Shown here: positions 7,765 to 16,500 of the stretch, in pieces
Numbering within the stretch: the first letter of the stretch is position 1
Layout of the letters: every line of letters starts with the position of its first letter
NCBI GenBank assembly: GCA_035460985.1
Contig: DATHWC010000259.1
Coordinates: forward strand, 1 to 28,534
Direction of reading: 5' to 3'
Length of the DNA: 28,534 nucleotides
From: Lunatibacter sp035460985
Lineage (GTDB): Bacteria; Bacteroidota; Bacteroidia; Cytophagales; Cyclobacteriaceae
The notes under the pieces: model-generated
Database searches by the model: none
Told to the model about the DNA's origin: nothing
What the model saw: only the letters and a program-made list of their open reading frames with translations
Made by a program: the position numbers and the translations under genes

Positions 7765-8179
7765 TAGATTTTGCAAAATAAAGCAAACAAAGGTTTCACT
7801 GATTTCAGGTCATTAATAATGAGTAAGCCACTTATGAAATTTAGTAATTTTAATTTCATAACGATTTGTCGATTGTTTTATCTTATTGGATCTTGATTAT
7901 AGCGTCTGATATAAATATCAACTCTATACGCTTATTATAAGCAAAAATTAGTATACAAAACGCAGTTTTAGCAATTTTTTAACCGATAAACGGTGTTTAT
8001 TGTAGTTGGTAGCCAGTATTTTGCTTTGGTTAAACTATAGTTAAATTACCCGGTTTATAGTTTTGAATCTATTGTTATTGACTCTAGTTTTACATGTAGT
8101 AACCACCTAACGATCAAAAACCTAACCTTCAAAAATCAAAATTTTAGGGATAAATCAACTGCTAAGAGAAAAAAACTGA
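7765..8179. other. 415-bp AT-rich intergenic region
   Basis: This spacer lies upstream of the deacetylase-like gene. The first 260 bp show no coding character and no clear hairpin with a T-run to terminate the nhaC unit. A short stem ACCG/CGGT occurs near 7982-7994. The part from 8032 to 8092 holds a palindrome, a spaced direct repeat and promoter-like boxes, listed separately. The leader from about 8099 to 8179 is A/T-rich with no other structure I can support. Confidence 0.5.
8032..8092 (+). promoter_or_regulatory. Promoter-like boxes with an adjacent palindrome and spaced repeat
   Basis: A perfect 10-bp palindrome AACTATAGTT lies at 8033-8042. The 7-mer TATAGTT occurs at 8036-8042 and again at 8056-8062, exactly 20 bp (about two helical turns) apart. 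TTTG at 8062-8065 and TAGTTTTA at 8085-8092 (7/8 of TAnnTTTG) are 19 bp apart, the usual Bacteroidota spacing. An alternative perfect -7 box, TAGTTTTG, sits at 8058-8065 but lacks a well-placed -33. The layout suggests a regulated promoter for the gene at 8180. Confidence 0.33.
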
Positions 8180-9343
8180 ATGTTTAGGAAAACAATTGGA
8201 GAACAAAAAGAGAGGTTTTTTGGACAGAATATTGACCAAAAAATCGTTGTGTTTCAATCGGATGGTTGGGGAGCGGCAAGACTTCCAAACAAGCAAGTTT
8301 TCCAGTGCCTATTAGGAAAAGGGATTAAACTTAGTTTTAAGGAAAACAAGGGATTTAGAACGGTTCTTGATGGGTTCGAAAGTCCCCAAGAACTGAGTCA
8401 GTTACTAGAGGTTCTTTTGAAACACAAAGACGCTGATGGTAAAAACCCTGTCTTTACCTTTAATGTAACCACAGGTAATCCGGATTTTGGAAAAATAGAA
8501 GATCATGATTTTGGGGAGTATTTTTCTGAACCTTTTCATCATACGATGGAGAGGGAGCGTCCTGGTGTTTTGAATATCTGGAGAAGTGGAATTGAAAATG
8601 GGTTAATTTCTCCTCAATATATGGGACATGATCCCGTCAATCAAAAACGCTGGCTGGACGGGTTGGTAAAAAATAAACTTGATCTTCAAATCGCTTTTAA
8701 ATATGGCGTCTATAACGTCAGCAGGACTAGATTTACCTCTGACTATTATTCGATCGCTTATGAATATTTGTCTGGGGAGGACGAGCAGTATCTGAAGGAC
8801 AATATTACTCAGGGGTTGAATGTCTTTCAGGATTTTTTTCACAAAAGGCCCTGCTCATTTGTCGCTCCCTTTTATGTTACTCCTGATTATTTATTACGAG
8901 AAATAAGGGGTCAAGGTGTTCCAGTTTTCCAAAGTAATGGCACGCATTTTTTACCTCAAAGAGTGAAAAATGGGGAAATGACTTACGAAAGAAAATGTTT
9001 CATTTCCGGGCTTGATAAGCACACCAATAGTGTTCAACTTATCAGGAATTGCCGTTTCGAACCGGCATTTTATCCTACAGAAAATGAAACCGATCGCTGC
9101 TTGGCGGAAGTAATGCAAGCGTTTAGCCATAAGAGACCCGCCGTTATATGCAGCAGCAGGTCGAATTATGTTGGAATTTTTGATGAAAGGGTCCCTGAAG
9201 AAAGCATCGAACAACTAGACACCCTCTTGGGGAACATTATCAAAAGATGGCCTGACGTCAAATTTTACTCAACGGATCAAATTGCGGAATTATATGGCCT
9301 GCAAGAAATACCCAGTTCCCCAAGCTTGGCAAGTGTATATTGA
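8180..9343 (+). CDS. Polysaccharide-deacetylase-like (NodB-fold) protein, probably divergent
   Basis: A 387-residue cytosolic-looking protein without a signal peptide. It begins IVVFQSDGWGAARLPNKQVF, which resembles the first strand and metal-site loop of a deacetylase-like family found in glycan-synthesis loci. Further shared-looking segments are NPVFTFNVTTGNPDFGKI, a GIENGLISPQ..RWLDGL region, and a late AVICSSRSNYVGIFD segment. As I remember the family, these positions usually read SDDWG, HGREH and S-H-R-x-N. Here they read SDGWG, YMGHD and SSRSN, so several presumed catalytic residues look replaced. It might have altered chemistry or be a non-catalytic relative. A glycosyltransferase lies 780 bp downstream on the same strand, consistent with surface glycan work. 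Its stop abuts that of the YigZ gene with no gap. Family placement is from memory; function is unproven. Confidence 0.6.
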   Translation: MFRKTIGEQKERFFGQNIDQKIVVFQSDGWGAARLPNKQVFQCLLGKGIKLSFKENKGFRTVLDGFESPQELSQLLEVLLKHKDADGKNPVFTFNVTTGNPDFGKIEDHDFGEYFSEPFHHTMERERPGVLNIWRSGIENGLISPQYMGHDPVNQKRWLDGLVKNKLDLQIAFKYGVYNVSRTRFTSDYYSIAYEYLSGEDEQYLKDNITQGLNVFQDFFHKRPCSFVAPFYVTPDYLLREIRGQGVPVFQSNGTHFLPQRVKNGEMTYERKCFISGLDKHTNSVQLIRNCRFEPAFYPTENETDRCLAEVMQAFSHKRPAVICSSRSNYVGIFDERVPEESIEQLDTLLGNIIKRWPDVKFYSTDQIAELYGLQEIPSSPSLASVY

Positions 9344-9937
9344 TTACTTTATCGTAAGGGAGGGTATTTTTTCGAAGAGATGATATGCCTTCTTAACACG
9401 GGACTTTTGGCACCGCAAAGAAATTTCGCAAACGGATTGAAATCTTTGACCGATAATTTCCATGTCGTACATAGCAATAATCCTCATTACCTCATTGGTA
9501 TGGCGATAGTCAAAAGAGAAATTCATTTCCGATGTTAGCACTCCTTCCAGAATTTCATTTGAGTTGATAGCCTCCATGGCGGCTGTTTTATACGCTTTTA
9601 TCAAACCACTCACGCCAAGTTTGGTGCCTCCAAAGTACCTCACCACAACTATTATCACATTCGTAAGCCCGTGGGACCGGATTTGTCCTAAAATGGGGTC
9701 TCCTGCCGAATGATTGGGTTCACCGTCATCGTTTGCCCTGAAAAGTTTTTGGTCTTTTCCCAGTATATATGCATAGCAGTGGTGTCGTGCGTCATAATAT
9801 TCCTTCCTTAAGCTGTCTAAGATCGGTTTGATTTCCTCTTCCGCAGAAATAGGATAAGCAAAAGCGAGGAATTTGCTGCCCTTTTCTTTGTAACTACCCG
9901 CAGATTTTTTTCCTAATGTCAGAAATTTATCCTCCAT
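9344..9937 (-). CDS. yigZ: YigZ/IMPACT family protein (UPF0029)
   Basis: A 197-residue protein with the N-terminal IMPACT domain: KEKGSKFLAFAYPISAEEE, then YYDARHHCYAYILG, NDDGEPNHSAGDPIL and the hallmark VVRYFGGTKLGVSGLIKAY. A C-terminal ferredoxin-like DUF1949-type part (about 135-197) follows. The length is typical of bacterial YigZ. The family's biochemical role is not firmly known; eukaryotic IMPACT regulates the Gcn2 kinase, and bacterial members have been linked to nucleic-acid or translation functions. The gene is monocistronic and convergent, with its stop codon directly adjacent to that of the deacetylase-like gene. A well-spaced promoter-like pair lies 30-60 bp upstream of the ATG. 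Confidence 0.93.
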   Translation of the reverse strand: MEDKFLTLGKKSAGSYKEKGSKFLAFAYPISAEEEIKPILDSLRKEYYDARHHCYAYILGKDQKLFRANDDGEPNHSAGDPILGQIRSHGLTNVIIVVVRYFGGTKLGVSGLIKAYKTAAMEAINSNEILEGVLTSEMNFSFDYRHTNEVMRIIAMYDMEIIGQRFQSVCEISLRCQKSRVKKAYHLFEKIPSLTIK

Positions 9938-9966
9938 TTCTCTAATTTAGCATCTAAGTTTTATTG

Positions 9967-9998
9967 CAAAGTTATTTTTCGAATGTTATGTATGCAAT
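9967..9998 (-). promoter_or_regulatory. Candidate Bacteroidota promoter for the YigZ gene
   Basis: Read on the minus strand, TAACTTTG (9974-9967) is a full match to the TAnnTTTG -7 element. ATTG (9998-9995), 3/4 of the -33 TTTG, lies 20 bp upstream. The predicted start of transcription is near 9960, a leader of about 23 nt before the ATG at 9937. On the plus strand of the same spacer a weaker pair (CTTG 10046-10049, TATTTTTC 10073-10080) could serve the glycosyltransferase. Confidence 0.42.
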
Positions 9999-10125
9999 AA
10001 ACTTCAACTTTACTACGTATAAAATCTATTGGACAATGATTGTTACTTGTTTTATCAAAATAAATAGCCTGGTATTTTTCTTGTAATTATTGCGGTAGTT
10101 ACAGAAAACAGGAAAGATTTCTATT

Positions 10126-11097
10126 GTGAAAAATTTGCCCCTCATTCACCAGTCACCGTTGGTATCGGTTATTTGCACTTGTTTTAATCACGAGAAGTAT
10201 GTTTTCGAAGCATTAAATAGTGTGTTGAATCAGACCTATACCAATATCGAACTTTTCATTATAGACAATGGGAGCAAAGACAATTCAGTGGAAGTTATCC
10301 AAAATTGGGTCTGGTTACACGATTATTTCACCACGGTGAATATACACTTTCATGCGGTTACCCGCAATTATTGCCAGGTATTTAACGAAGCTCTCCGCGA
10401 GTGTTCCGGTACTTTTGTAGTGGACCTGGCGGCAGACGATATACTCTGCTCCACCCACTTGGAGACAGCAGTTTTCAATCTTGAAGAAAGGCATGCGGGG
10501 GTTTATTTCTCCAATGCAAAATTGTTTGATGAAAAAGGGCATTCCCGAACATTCTATCCTTTAGATAAGGACGGCTCGCTGAAGGTTTCTGTACCGGAGG
10601 GTGACATGTATCAGCATCTTGTCGAGAGATACATTGTATGCTCCGCTACCTTGGTTTTCAGAACCTTTACATTACTAAAGGAAAATGGTTATGACGATTC
10701 GCTCTCGTATGAAGATTTTGATATCATGGTTCGTTTGGGAAGAAAATACAAGTTTATATTCAGTAATACTATCGGTGTGGAAAAGCGGCTGCTCCGAAAT
10801 TCCTTTTCGGCAGGGCAATACCGTTCTAAAAATTCCATCATGTTGCCTTCAACGTATGAAGTTCTGAAAAAAATCAGGAAAATGAATCGTACACCCAAAG
10901 AGAACAAAGCATTGATTAATCGATCCCTGCATGAAACAAAGCATGCCCTGGCATCGGCAAATTTTGAAATTGCGGGGAAATTGCTATCCCTTGTTGACGA
11001 ACTGGATGAAAAGCCTAGACGGTTTTGGCTGTATTGGGGGTGGTGGAGGCTGAAATTAGATATTTCCTGGCTATATCTGGCATATACCCGGCACTAG
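10126..11097 (+). CDS. Family 2 glycosyltransferase (GT-A fold)
   Basis: A 323-residue glycosyltransferase. The N-terminal nucleotide-sugar fold is clear: PLVSVICTCFNHEKYVFEAL, SVLNQTYTNIELFIIDNGS and later D100-L-A-A-D104-D105, the DxD-like metal/nucleotide motif. The region after about 210 is helical and variable, as expected for acceptor binding. No membrane helix is evident, so it is likely cytosolic or peripherally membrane-bound. The start is GTG at 10126, supported by an AGGAAAGA ribosome-binding site at 10110-10117 and by the position of the first beta strand. The donor sugar and acceptor are not predictable. The gene is isolated rather than in a long polysaccharide cluster. Its TAG stop and the stop of the convergent M16-like gene share the same CTAG palindrome. 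Confidence 0.92.
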   Translation: MKNLPLIHQSPLVSVICTCFNHEKYVFEALNSVLNQTYTNIELFIIDNGSKDNSVEVIQNWVWLHDYFTTVNIHFHAVTRNYCQVFNEALRECSGTFVVDLAADDILCSTHLETAVFNLEERHAGVYFSNAKLFDEKGHSRTFYPLDKDGSLKVSVPEGDMYQHLVERYIVCSATLVFRTFTLLKENGYDDSLSYEDFDIMVRLGRKYKFIFSNTIGVEKRLLRNSFSAGQYRSKNSIMLPSTYEVLKKIRKMNRTPKENKALINRSLHETKHALASANFEIAGKLLSLVDELDEKPRRFWLYWGWWRLKLDISWLYLAYTRH

Positions 11098-12365
11098 GCT
11101 CCCACAATAATTTCTTTTATAGATTCCTCATCAAAATATTTTTTACCAATGCGTAAAATGTCACTCGGGTCAAAGCTTTTTATATATTTCAATTGATCCT
11201 CATAATAGGTATATCCCAAGCCTTGAAGGTGGATTTTTTTAAACCTCTCCATTAAGTCAAAAGGATTACTGAACTGGGATAAAAAATGGCCAATCATGTA
11301 ATTTCGGACTGTTTCCAGCTCTTCTTTTTCCAAGGCCACTTCTGCCAGCAACTTAATCTCTTTATATACTTCGTCAATGACGGCCTCTGCAAATCCCTTC
11401 TTCACATCAGCCAGTATCATCCAATAATCTGTGGATCTTAAGCTCCCAAGGAGACCGGAGATTCCATAAGTATACCCTTTTTCCTCCCGGATATTTTTGA
11501 TCAAGCGACTGCCAAAATATCCTCCAAGTGTTGTGTTGAATACCATTAACGAATTATAATCCGGATGGGATTTTGGTATGAGAATCTTCCCTAACCGAAT
11601 ACTTGATTGTAAGGACTGCGGCCTTAGATCAGTTATCCGCTTTCCGTTAATTGTTTCGAAACTAAGAGAAGTACTGTTTTCTTCCCCAAAAGGGAGGTCA
11701 TTAAACTGGTTTTCAATTTCCTGCATTTCCCTATCGGTAATACGACCCGTTACGAAAATTTCGGGGGCGACGCAAAAGTTAGTGGCGTAATAGTTTTTTA
11801 TACCATCACGGGTGACCGCATCCACGTGTGCTTCATCAGAAATATACCCGAAAGGATGCAGTTCACCAAAAAGGGCTTTTCGGATAAGCTGATTGGCCCT
11901 TGCTCCCGTTTGTTCCTGTTGAATGGCAATGGTTAGTTTTTTCTGCGACTTTCTTTTTTCAAGTTCCTTTTCTGGAAACGTAGCTTCAGTAAATAAGGAG
12001 CGAAATACAGGCAACACCTCTCTGAAGTGTTTTTTGGTGGTCAAAAGTGAAAGCCCCTGTTGTTCGAATCCGGTGACAATCTCAACCTCTGTTGCGTAAT
12101 AATCAAAAAAATCATCCAACTCATCAGAGCTAAGCTCATGCGTACCCTCGAGTAGCATATTTAGGGTGAAGAAAGGAATTAATCCACGCATTGGGGAGTA
12201 ATCCGGATGATTATTAGGCATAATCACTTCTATCTTAACAACGTCGAGGTGTGGAGTTGATATGAAATATAAAGGGACTCCGTTTTTCAGAGTCCTCTTT
12301 GTAGGTTGTGTGAAGGCTACTTGTTCCGGGATTTTGAACCCCGGAGCAATCGATCGGTCTACCAT
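11094..12365 (-). CDS. M16-like peptidase homologue lacking the zinc-binding HxxEH motif
   Basis: A 423-residue protein with the two-domain M16 (insulinase/processing-peptidase) fold. N-terminal features include TLKNGVPLYFISTPHLDVV and a KKHFREVLPVFRSLFTEATF segment, and the later NIREEKGYTYGISGLLGS (about 285-303) is the conserved R/Y region of M16 proteins. Where active enzymes carry HFLEH, this protein reads GLIPFFTLNMLLEGT (61-75), so the zinc ligands and catalytic Glu are missing. It is therefore probably a non-catalytic M16 partner, of the kind that pairs with an active subunit, or has a scaffold role. No signal peptide is visible. Its ATG overlaps the porV stop by 1 bp (TAATG), making it the last gene of the porU-porV unit. 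No active M16 partner is present in the window. Confidence 0.85.
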   Translation of the reverse strand: MVDRSIAPGFKIPEQVAFTQPTKRTLKNGVPLYFISTPHLDVVKIEVIMPNNHPDYSPMRGLIPFFTLNMLLEGTHELSSDELDDFFDYYATEVEIVTGFEQQGLSLLTTKKHFREVLPVFRSLFTEATFPEKELEKRKSQKKLTIAIQQEQTGARANQLIRKALFGELHPFGYISDEAHVDAVTRDGIKNYYATNFCVAPEIFVTGRITDREMQEIENQFNDLPFGEENSTSLSFETINGKRITDLRPQSLQSSIRLGKILIPKSHPDYNSLMVFNTTLGGYFGSRLIKNIREEKGYTYGISGLLGSLRSTDYWMILADVKKGFAEAVIDEVYKEIKLLAEVALEKEELETVRNYMIGHFLSQFSNPFDLMERFKKIHLQGLGYTYYEDQLKYIKSFDPSDILRIGKKYFDEESIKEIIVGA

Positions 12366-13588
12366 TATCTCGTGATATTATAGGCAAGGGAAAGCCGCAG
12401 TGTTTCAGCCAATGGATGGTTCTGCACTTGTGGCACCAAATAGGAAAAATCAAAAGCTAACCGTTGCTGTACTTTGAATCCGACGCCCATGGTAAAATAC
12501 CTCCGTCCGCCTTTTCGTGGATTTTCATAAAAATAACCCATCCTCACAGCAAATTTGTCATCATAGTCATATTCCACCCCCAATGAAACCATCAGCTCGT
12601 CTATTTCCTCTCTAAATCGTCCAGGAGTTGGAGCGTCAGCAAACGAACCAAACATACCGCTAATAAGGGGACGGTTGGGGTCGGAACCGGATAAAATTCT
12701 TGGTCTGTTGGTTTCCGGATCAATGATGATTGACCCATTTTCGTTTTCTTCGTAGATGGGAGGTGTAGGCACCATCAATTTGTTTATATCCAACGCAAAA
12801 GTGATATTGTTAAAATCATCCATGGGAATCTTCAAAGCAGTCCCCAATCGAAAATTAGTTGGCAGGTAGTCAAGATCATCGGCACTGTTGTAGGTGATTT
12901 TTGGCCCAATATTGGAAATGTGTGCTCCCCACGACCACTCCGCCTCTTTGCCGGATACCAACACATCAGTTCTATAATACAACCCGACATCAGTACCAAC
13001 GCTTACGCCAGGTCGACTTTCATTCCCGCCGGCAGAAGAAATATTACCGGATAAATTTGAATGGATAAACCGGGCTGAAATTCCCAACCCAAGATTATCG
13101 GATAGCTTCCGGGAATAGGTACCTCCTATGGCAATGTCCCTGGGATTAAAATCTCCCAGGGGATTACCCCCACCGTCTGTAAGCTGAATGGAACCCATGT
13201 CAAAATAACGGAGATCAATACCAAAGGCAGATACGTTGTCAATGCGTTTGTAGCCAGTCAAATAATTAACCGACATATCCGGTACCAACCTTCCCAACCA
13301 TGGAGAATAGGATAGTGAAAAACCCATATCTTCCTGTATAAATGCAAGCTTGCCTGCATTCCAATGTGCTGAATTTCCGTCAGGAGAAGTAGCTACCCCT
13401 ACATCTCCCATGCCTGAATGACGGCTGTCGGGAGCGAAGTTGAGAAATGGCACAGCTGTGGTAATCACGCGGCGATTTGGATCCTGGCCATATAGGGTCA
13501 CGGAGTTCTGGGCGGACAGTGAAAGAGACCACCCGTAGACAAAAATTACAAAAAATAGCTGTTTCATTACTTTAGTTGATATCTTCAT
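12365..13588 (-). CDS. porV: Type IX secretion system outer-membrane protein PorV
   Basis: A 407-residue PorV (LptO) protein. A signal peptide spans about 1-26 (cleavage near LSLSA/QNS). The mature N-terminus carries the PorV signature ITTAVPFLNFAPDSRHSGMGD followed by VGVATSPDG. The rest alternates aromatic and hydrophobic residues like the FadL-type outer-membrane barrel, ending LRLSLAYNITR. In studied Bacteroidota, PorV binds the C-terminal sorting domains of T9SS cargo at the SprA translocon and carries them to the PorU sortase. Here it directly follows porU with a 4-bp ATGA overlap and precedes the M16-like gene with a 1-bp overlap. The length is usual. sprA, its other partner, lies 12 kb away in the same window. 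Confidence 0.95.
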   Translation of the reverse strand: MKISTKVMKQLFFVIFVYGWSLSLSAQNSVTLYGQDPNRRVITTAVPFLNFAPDSRHSGMGDVGVATSPDGNSAHWNAGKLAFIQEDMGFSLSYSPWLGRLVPDMSVNYLTGYKRIDNVSAFGIDLRYFDMGSIQLTDGGGNPLGDFNPRDIAIGGTYSRKLSDNLGLGISARFIHSNLSGNISSAGGNESRPGVSVGTDVGLYYRTDVLVSGKEAEWSWGAHISNIGPKITYNSADDLDYLPTNFRLGTALKIPMDDFNNITFALDINKLMVPTPPIYEENENGSIIIDPETNRPRILSGSDPNRPLISGMFGSFADAPTPGRFREEIDELMVSLGVEYDYDDKFAVRMGYFYENPRKGGRRYFTMGVGFKVQQRLAFDFSYLVPQVQNHPLAETLRLSLAYNITR

Positions 13589-16500
13589 TGAATAATAATT
13601 TTTCCTCCTAGCTGGTCAGCCGATCCATCTTCCTCAGAAAGCAGTTCTAAACGGTAAATATACGTTCCTTTTACCGGATATTTTGATTTGTTTCTCAAAA
13701 AAATCCAGTCCAAGCCTAGGATCAAAGCATCGGCATTTGGGAAACGATTTTCCGTTGAAAATATTTCATGACCGCTGACAGAAAAAACAGTCAATGTAAC
13801 TTGGATATTTTCTCCGGGACGGTTGTGGCTAATTACAAAATGGCTCTGATCCGTTGCTGGGTTTGGGTACGTGAGAACTGCTGATATGCGAAGGGATTCA
13901 GATCCAATTACTTGGAGGGTTTTGGTAAGCACGGAACGGTTGCCTTGGTTGTCAAACGCAATAATTTCTATCCGATTATTCCCCTCCTGAAGTCCGCGTA
14001 GGGTAAGGGCTACGAATCCACGCATATATCCACCATCTACAGATCTGAAAAGATTATTTAGAATCATTTCTTCACGACCATTTACCACTAATCTTAAATT
14101 TTGGCCAATATTAACACCAGAAATGTTGATGCCGGATTCGTCTTCAAATGTTAAGACCACAGGAAGTTGCTTGGCGGGGATATTTGCAGGCAATGCCGAG
14201 CTGTCTGCAGAGAAGATTCCGATTTCGGGTCCTTCAGTATCAAGGACCGGTTGGGGATAGCTCCCCCCAATAAAAACCTTACTTGCACCCATTGCCTCTC
14301 TCATTTGTGTAAGGTCGGTAGCAAATAGTTTAAAGATTCCCCGGCCAATGTCATAGGATATGTTTTTGCCTATCATCAGGTCTCCTTCGAAGACACCATT
14401 AGTCACTTCTCCGGTTCCCAGATGGATAAAAACATTTGATTCCTCATAGGAGGTAGGGGCACTCTCATCGCCCAATGTTTCCAAAATCCGGGGTTTGTCT
14501 GTTAGGCTTACAGCGAAGTTTCCATTAAAAGTCGGAATAAGCGACCCAGTAAACGAATCTGTAATCTGGCCATGATACCTTATACGTTGGAGAGCTTGCA
14601 GCGTGTCGACATGCATATCCAGTTGGATATCTGTAAAAGTTTTATTTTCAGATCCAAGTTCAGGGAGATTGAGTGTCAGTGATGGGTCTCCCAACAAACT
14701 GAAATTCCGGTTTAAGGGACCATTCAAACTGTTGTTTTTGGTGAGGCTGAAGATTTCCCCCAGTGTAAGATAGTTGCCTGCCGATCTTTCAAATACAGCA
14801 GCAAAGAATGCTTTGTTCAGCTCAAAATTTATACTGCTAAATACGGGTCTTCCTGTAGTGAGCAGTGCAATAGCTCCTTTCCTCGAAGCGAAAAGGAGCT
14901 CCTCTGCCCCTGATCGGACAAACGGGCTGTCATGCCTTCCAAACTCGCAAGTAGCTGTAACAAAAAGCGGTAGTCGTGAATTCTCAGGCCAATCAGCCAA
15001 GTCGCTGCTTACCCATAACCGCTCTGCCGCCAGCGTAGTTTCATTGCCATGCCCGATATAGTTGATGATCAAGCCTGACTCTGAAATCCAATCAGAAATG
15101 GCAGCCCTTGCGGCAGGACTTGTCTGGGAATTCCCAGTATTGATCTGCTCATATTTATCCAGGTAAATTTTATCCAATGTAAATTCCGGATGGTTTTCCA
15201 GCAGGAAGGTGGCATGTGTCTCGGCATCCCTGAGGTGAATATTGTTGTCTCCGTCATCGGCAAGTAGCATAATCCGCCTTTTCCAATCTCCAAGAGTAGT
15301 TTCTTGATTCGTGTAGCGGATGATTTTATCTACAGCTTCGCTAGCTTCCCGAATGTTCGTAGCGGGAATCCTTCCTAGGCCTATTCGAAGCTGATGATCA
15401 CCGGCATTGTTTTCTTCCCAATCCCCAGCGCCAATATCCAAAAATCCAAAATAATCGTCAGAACTGTAGCTCGTCAATGGGTTTAGGCTGCTTCTGGAAC
15501 TGTAGGTAGGCACCAAATTTGGTTGCCCTTGAGTAATTTGCTTGTAGTCGTAGGTCCCTTTTCCGAAGAAAAGAACGTTTTTCAGGACTTTTCCCTGGTG
15601 AAATTGGCTGGCAAAAAAATTCCTAAACGCTGTGATATCCCGGTTACCATACCCATACCCATCGTACATTTGGGATGGGGTCACCACCAACGTCGATATG
15701 CCCTTGCTTCTTTTGAAACTGGCGAGCCTGTTGGCCTGGTTTAAAAACACAGGAGGGGACACTATAATGAATTCAGGGTAATCAGATAACTCTCGCAAGC
15801 TAATGTCCGCAATTGATGTTTCGGAAATATCCGGGACGGCTTCAGGATCAAATACGGCCATTTTCCATGACTCTTTCGATGCTAGTTTAGAACGGCTTCG
15901 ATCAGTGGGATTTCCGGTTAGGCTGACATCCCACAAGTGCCTGCTATCAGGTATTGAAAGCCTTGCAGCAGATACATTATAAGGCGATCGGTAAACTAAC
16001 TGATTGGTGATTGCAGACATGTCTGCCGGAAACCCTGCGATAATGTGTTTCAGATAGCCTGTACCGTTTCGGTCTATACTGCTATAGTTGAACAGAAGTG
16101 ACAATTGGGTTGATGGACTTCCCGAATGATTGAGGATAAAGGTTCCCTCCCGACCTTTGATCCCGTAAGTACTGTTTGGAATGGAGGGAAGGGATAGAGA
16201 GGCAGACAGATTGCCGTCAACGCTTAATTCAAACTCATTTTCGCTAAGGGATTGGGCCATTACTTCCGCTTTTATCCAAGATGGATCGGATGAGAACCCG
16301 CTGGGTTTTCGAATAGTAACAGAAAATTGCTGGCCACCAAGAACCCGATGTCCGTACCAGTTTCTTCCCGATCCCAAGAGGTTAAAAGCTTCCTGTTTGT
16401 AGGTTTGCATCATCAGCCAAGTTGGGTTTTCCTCAATTAGGCCTATGTCTGGTTCTGCTTCTGTAGCTTCCGGTGTGATCCGTATCGGCTCCGCTTGCCT

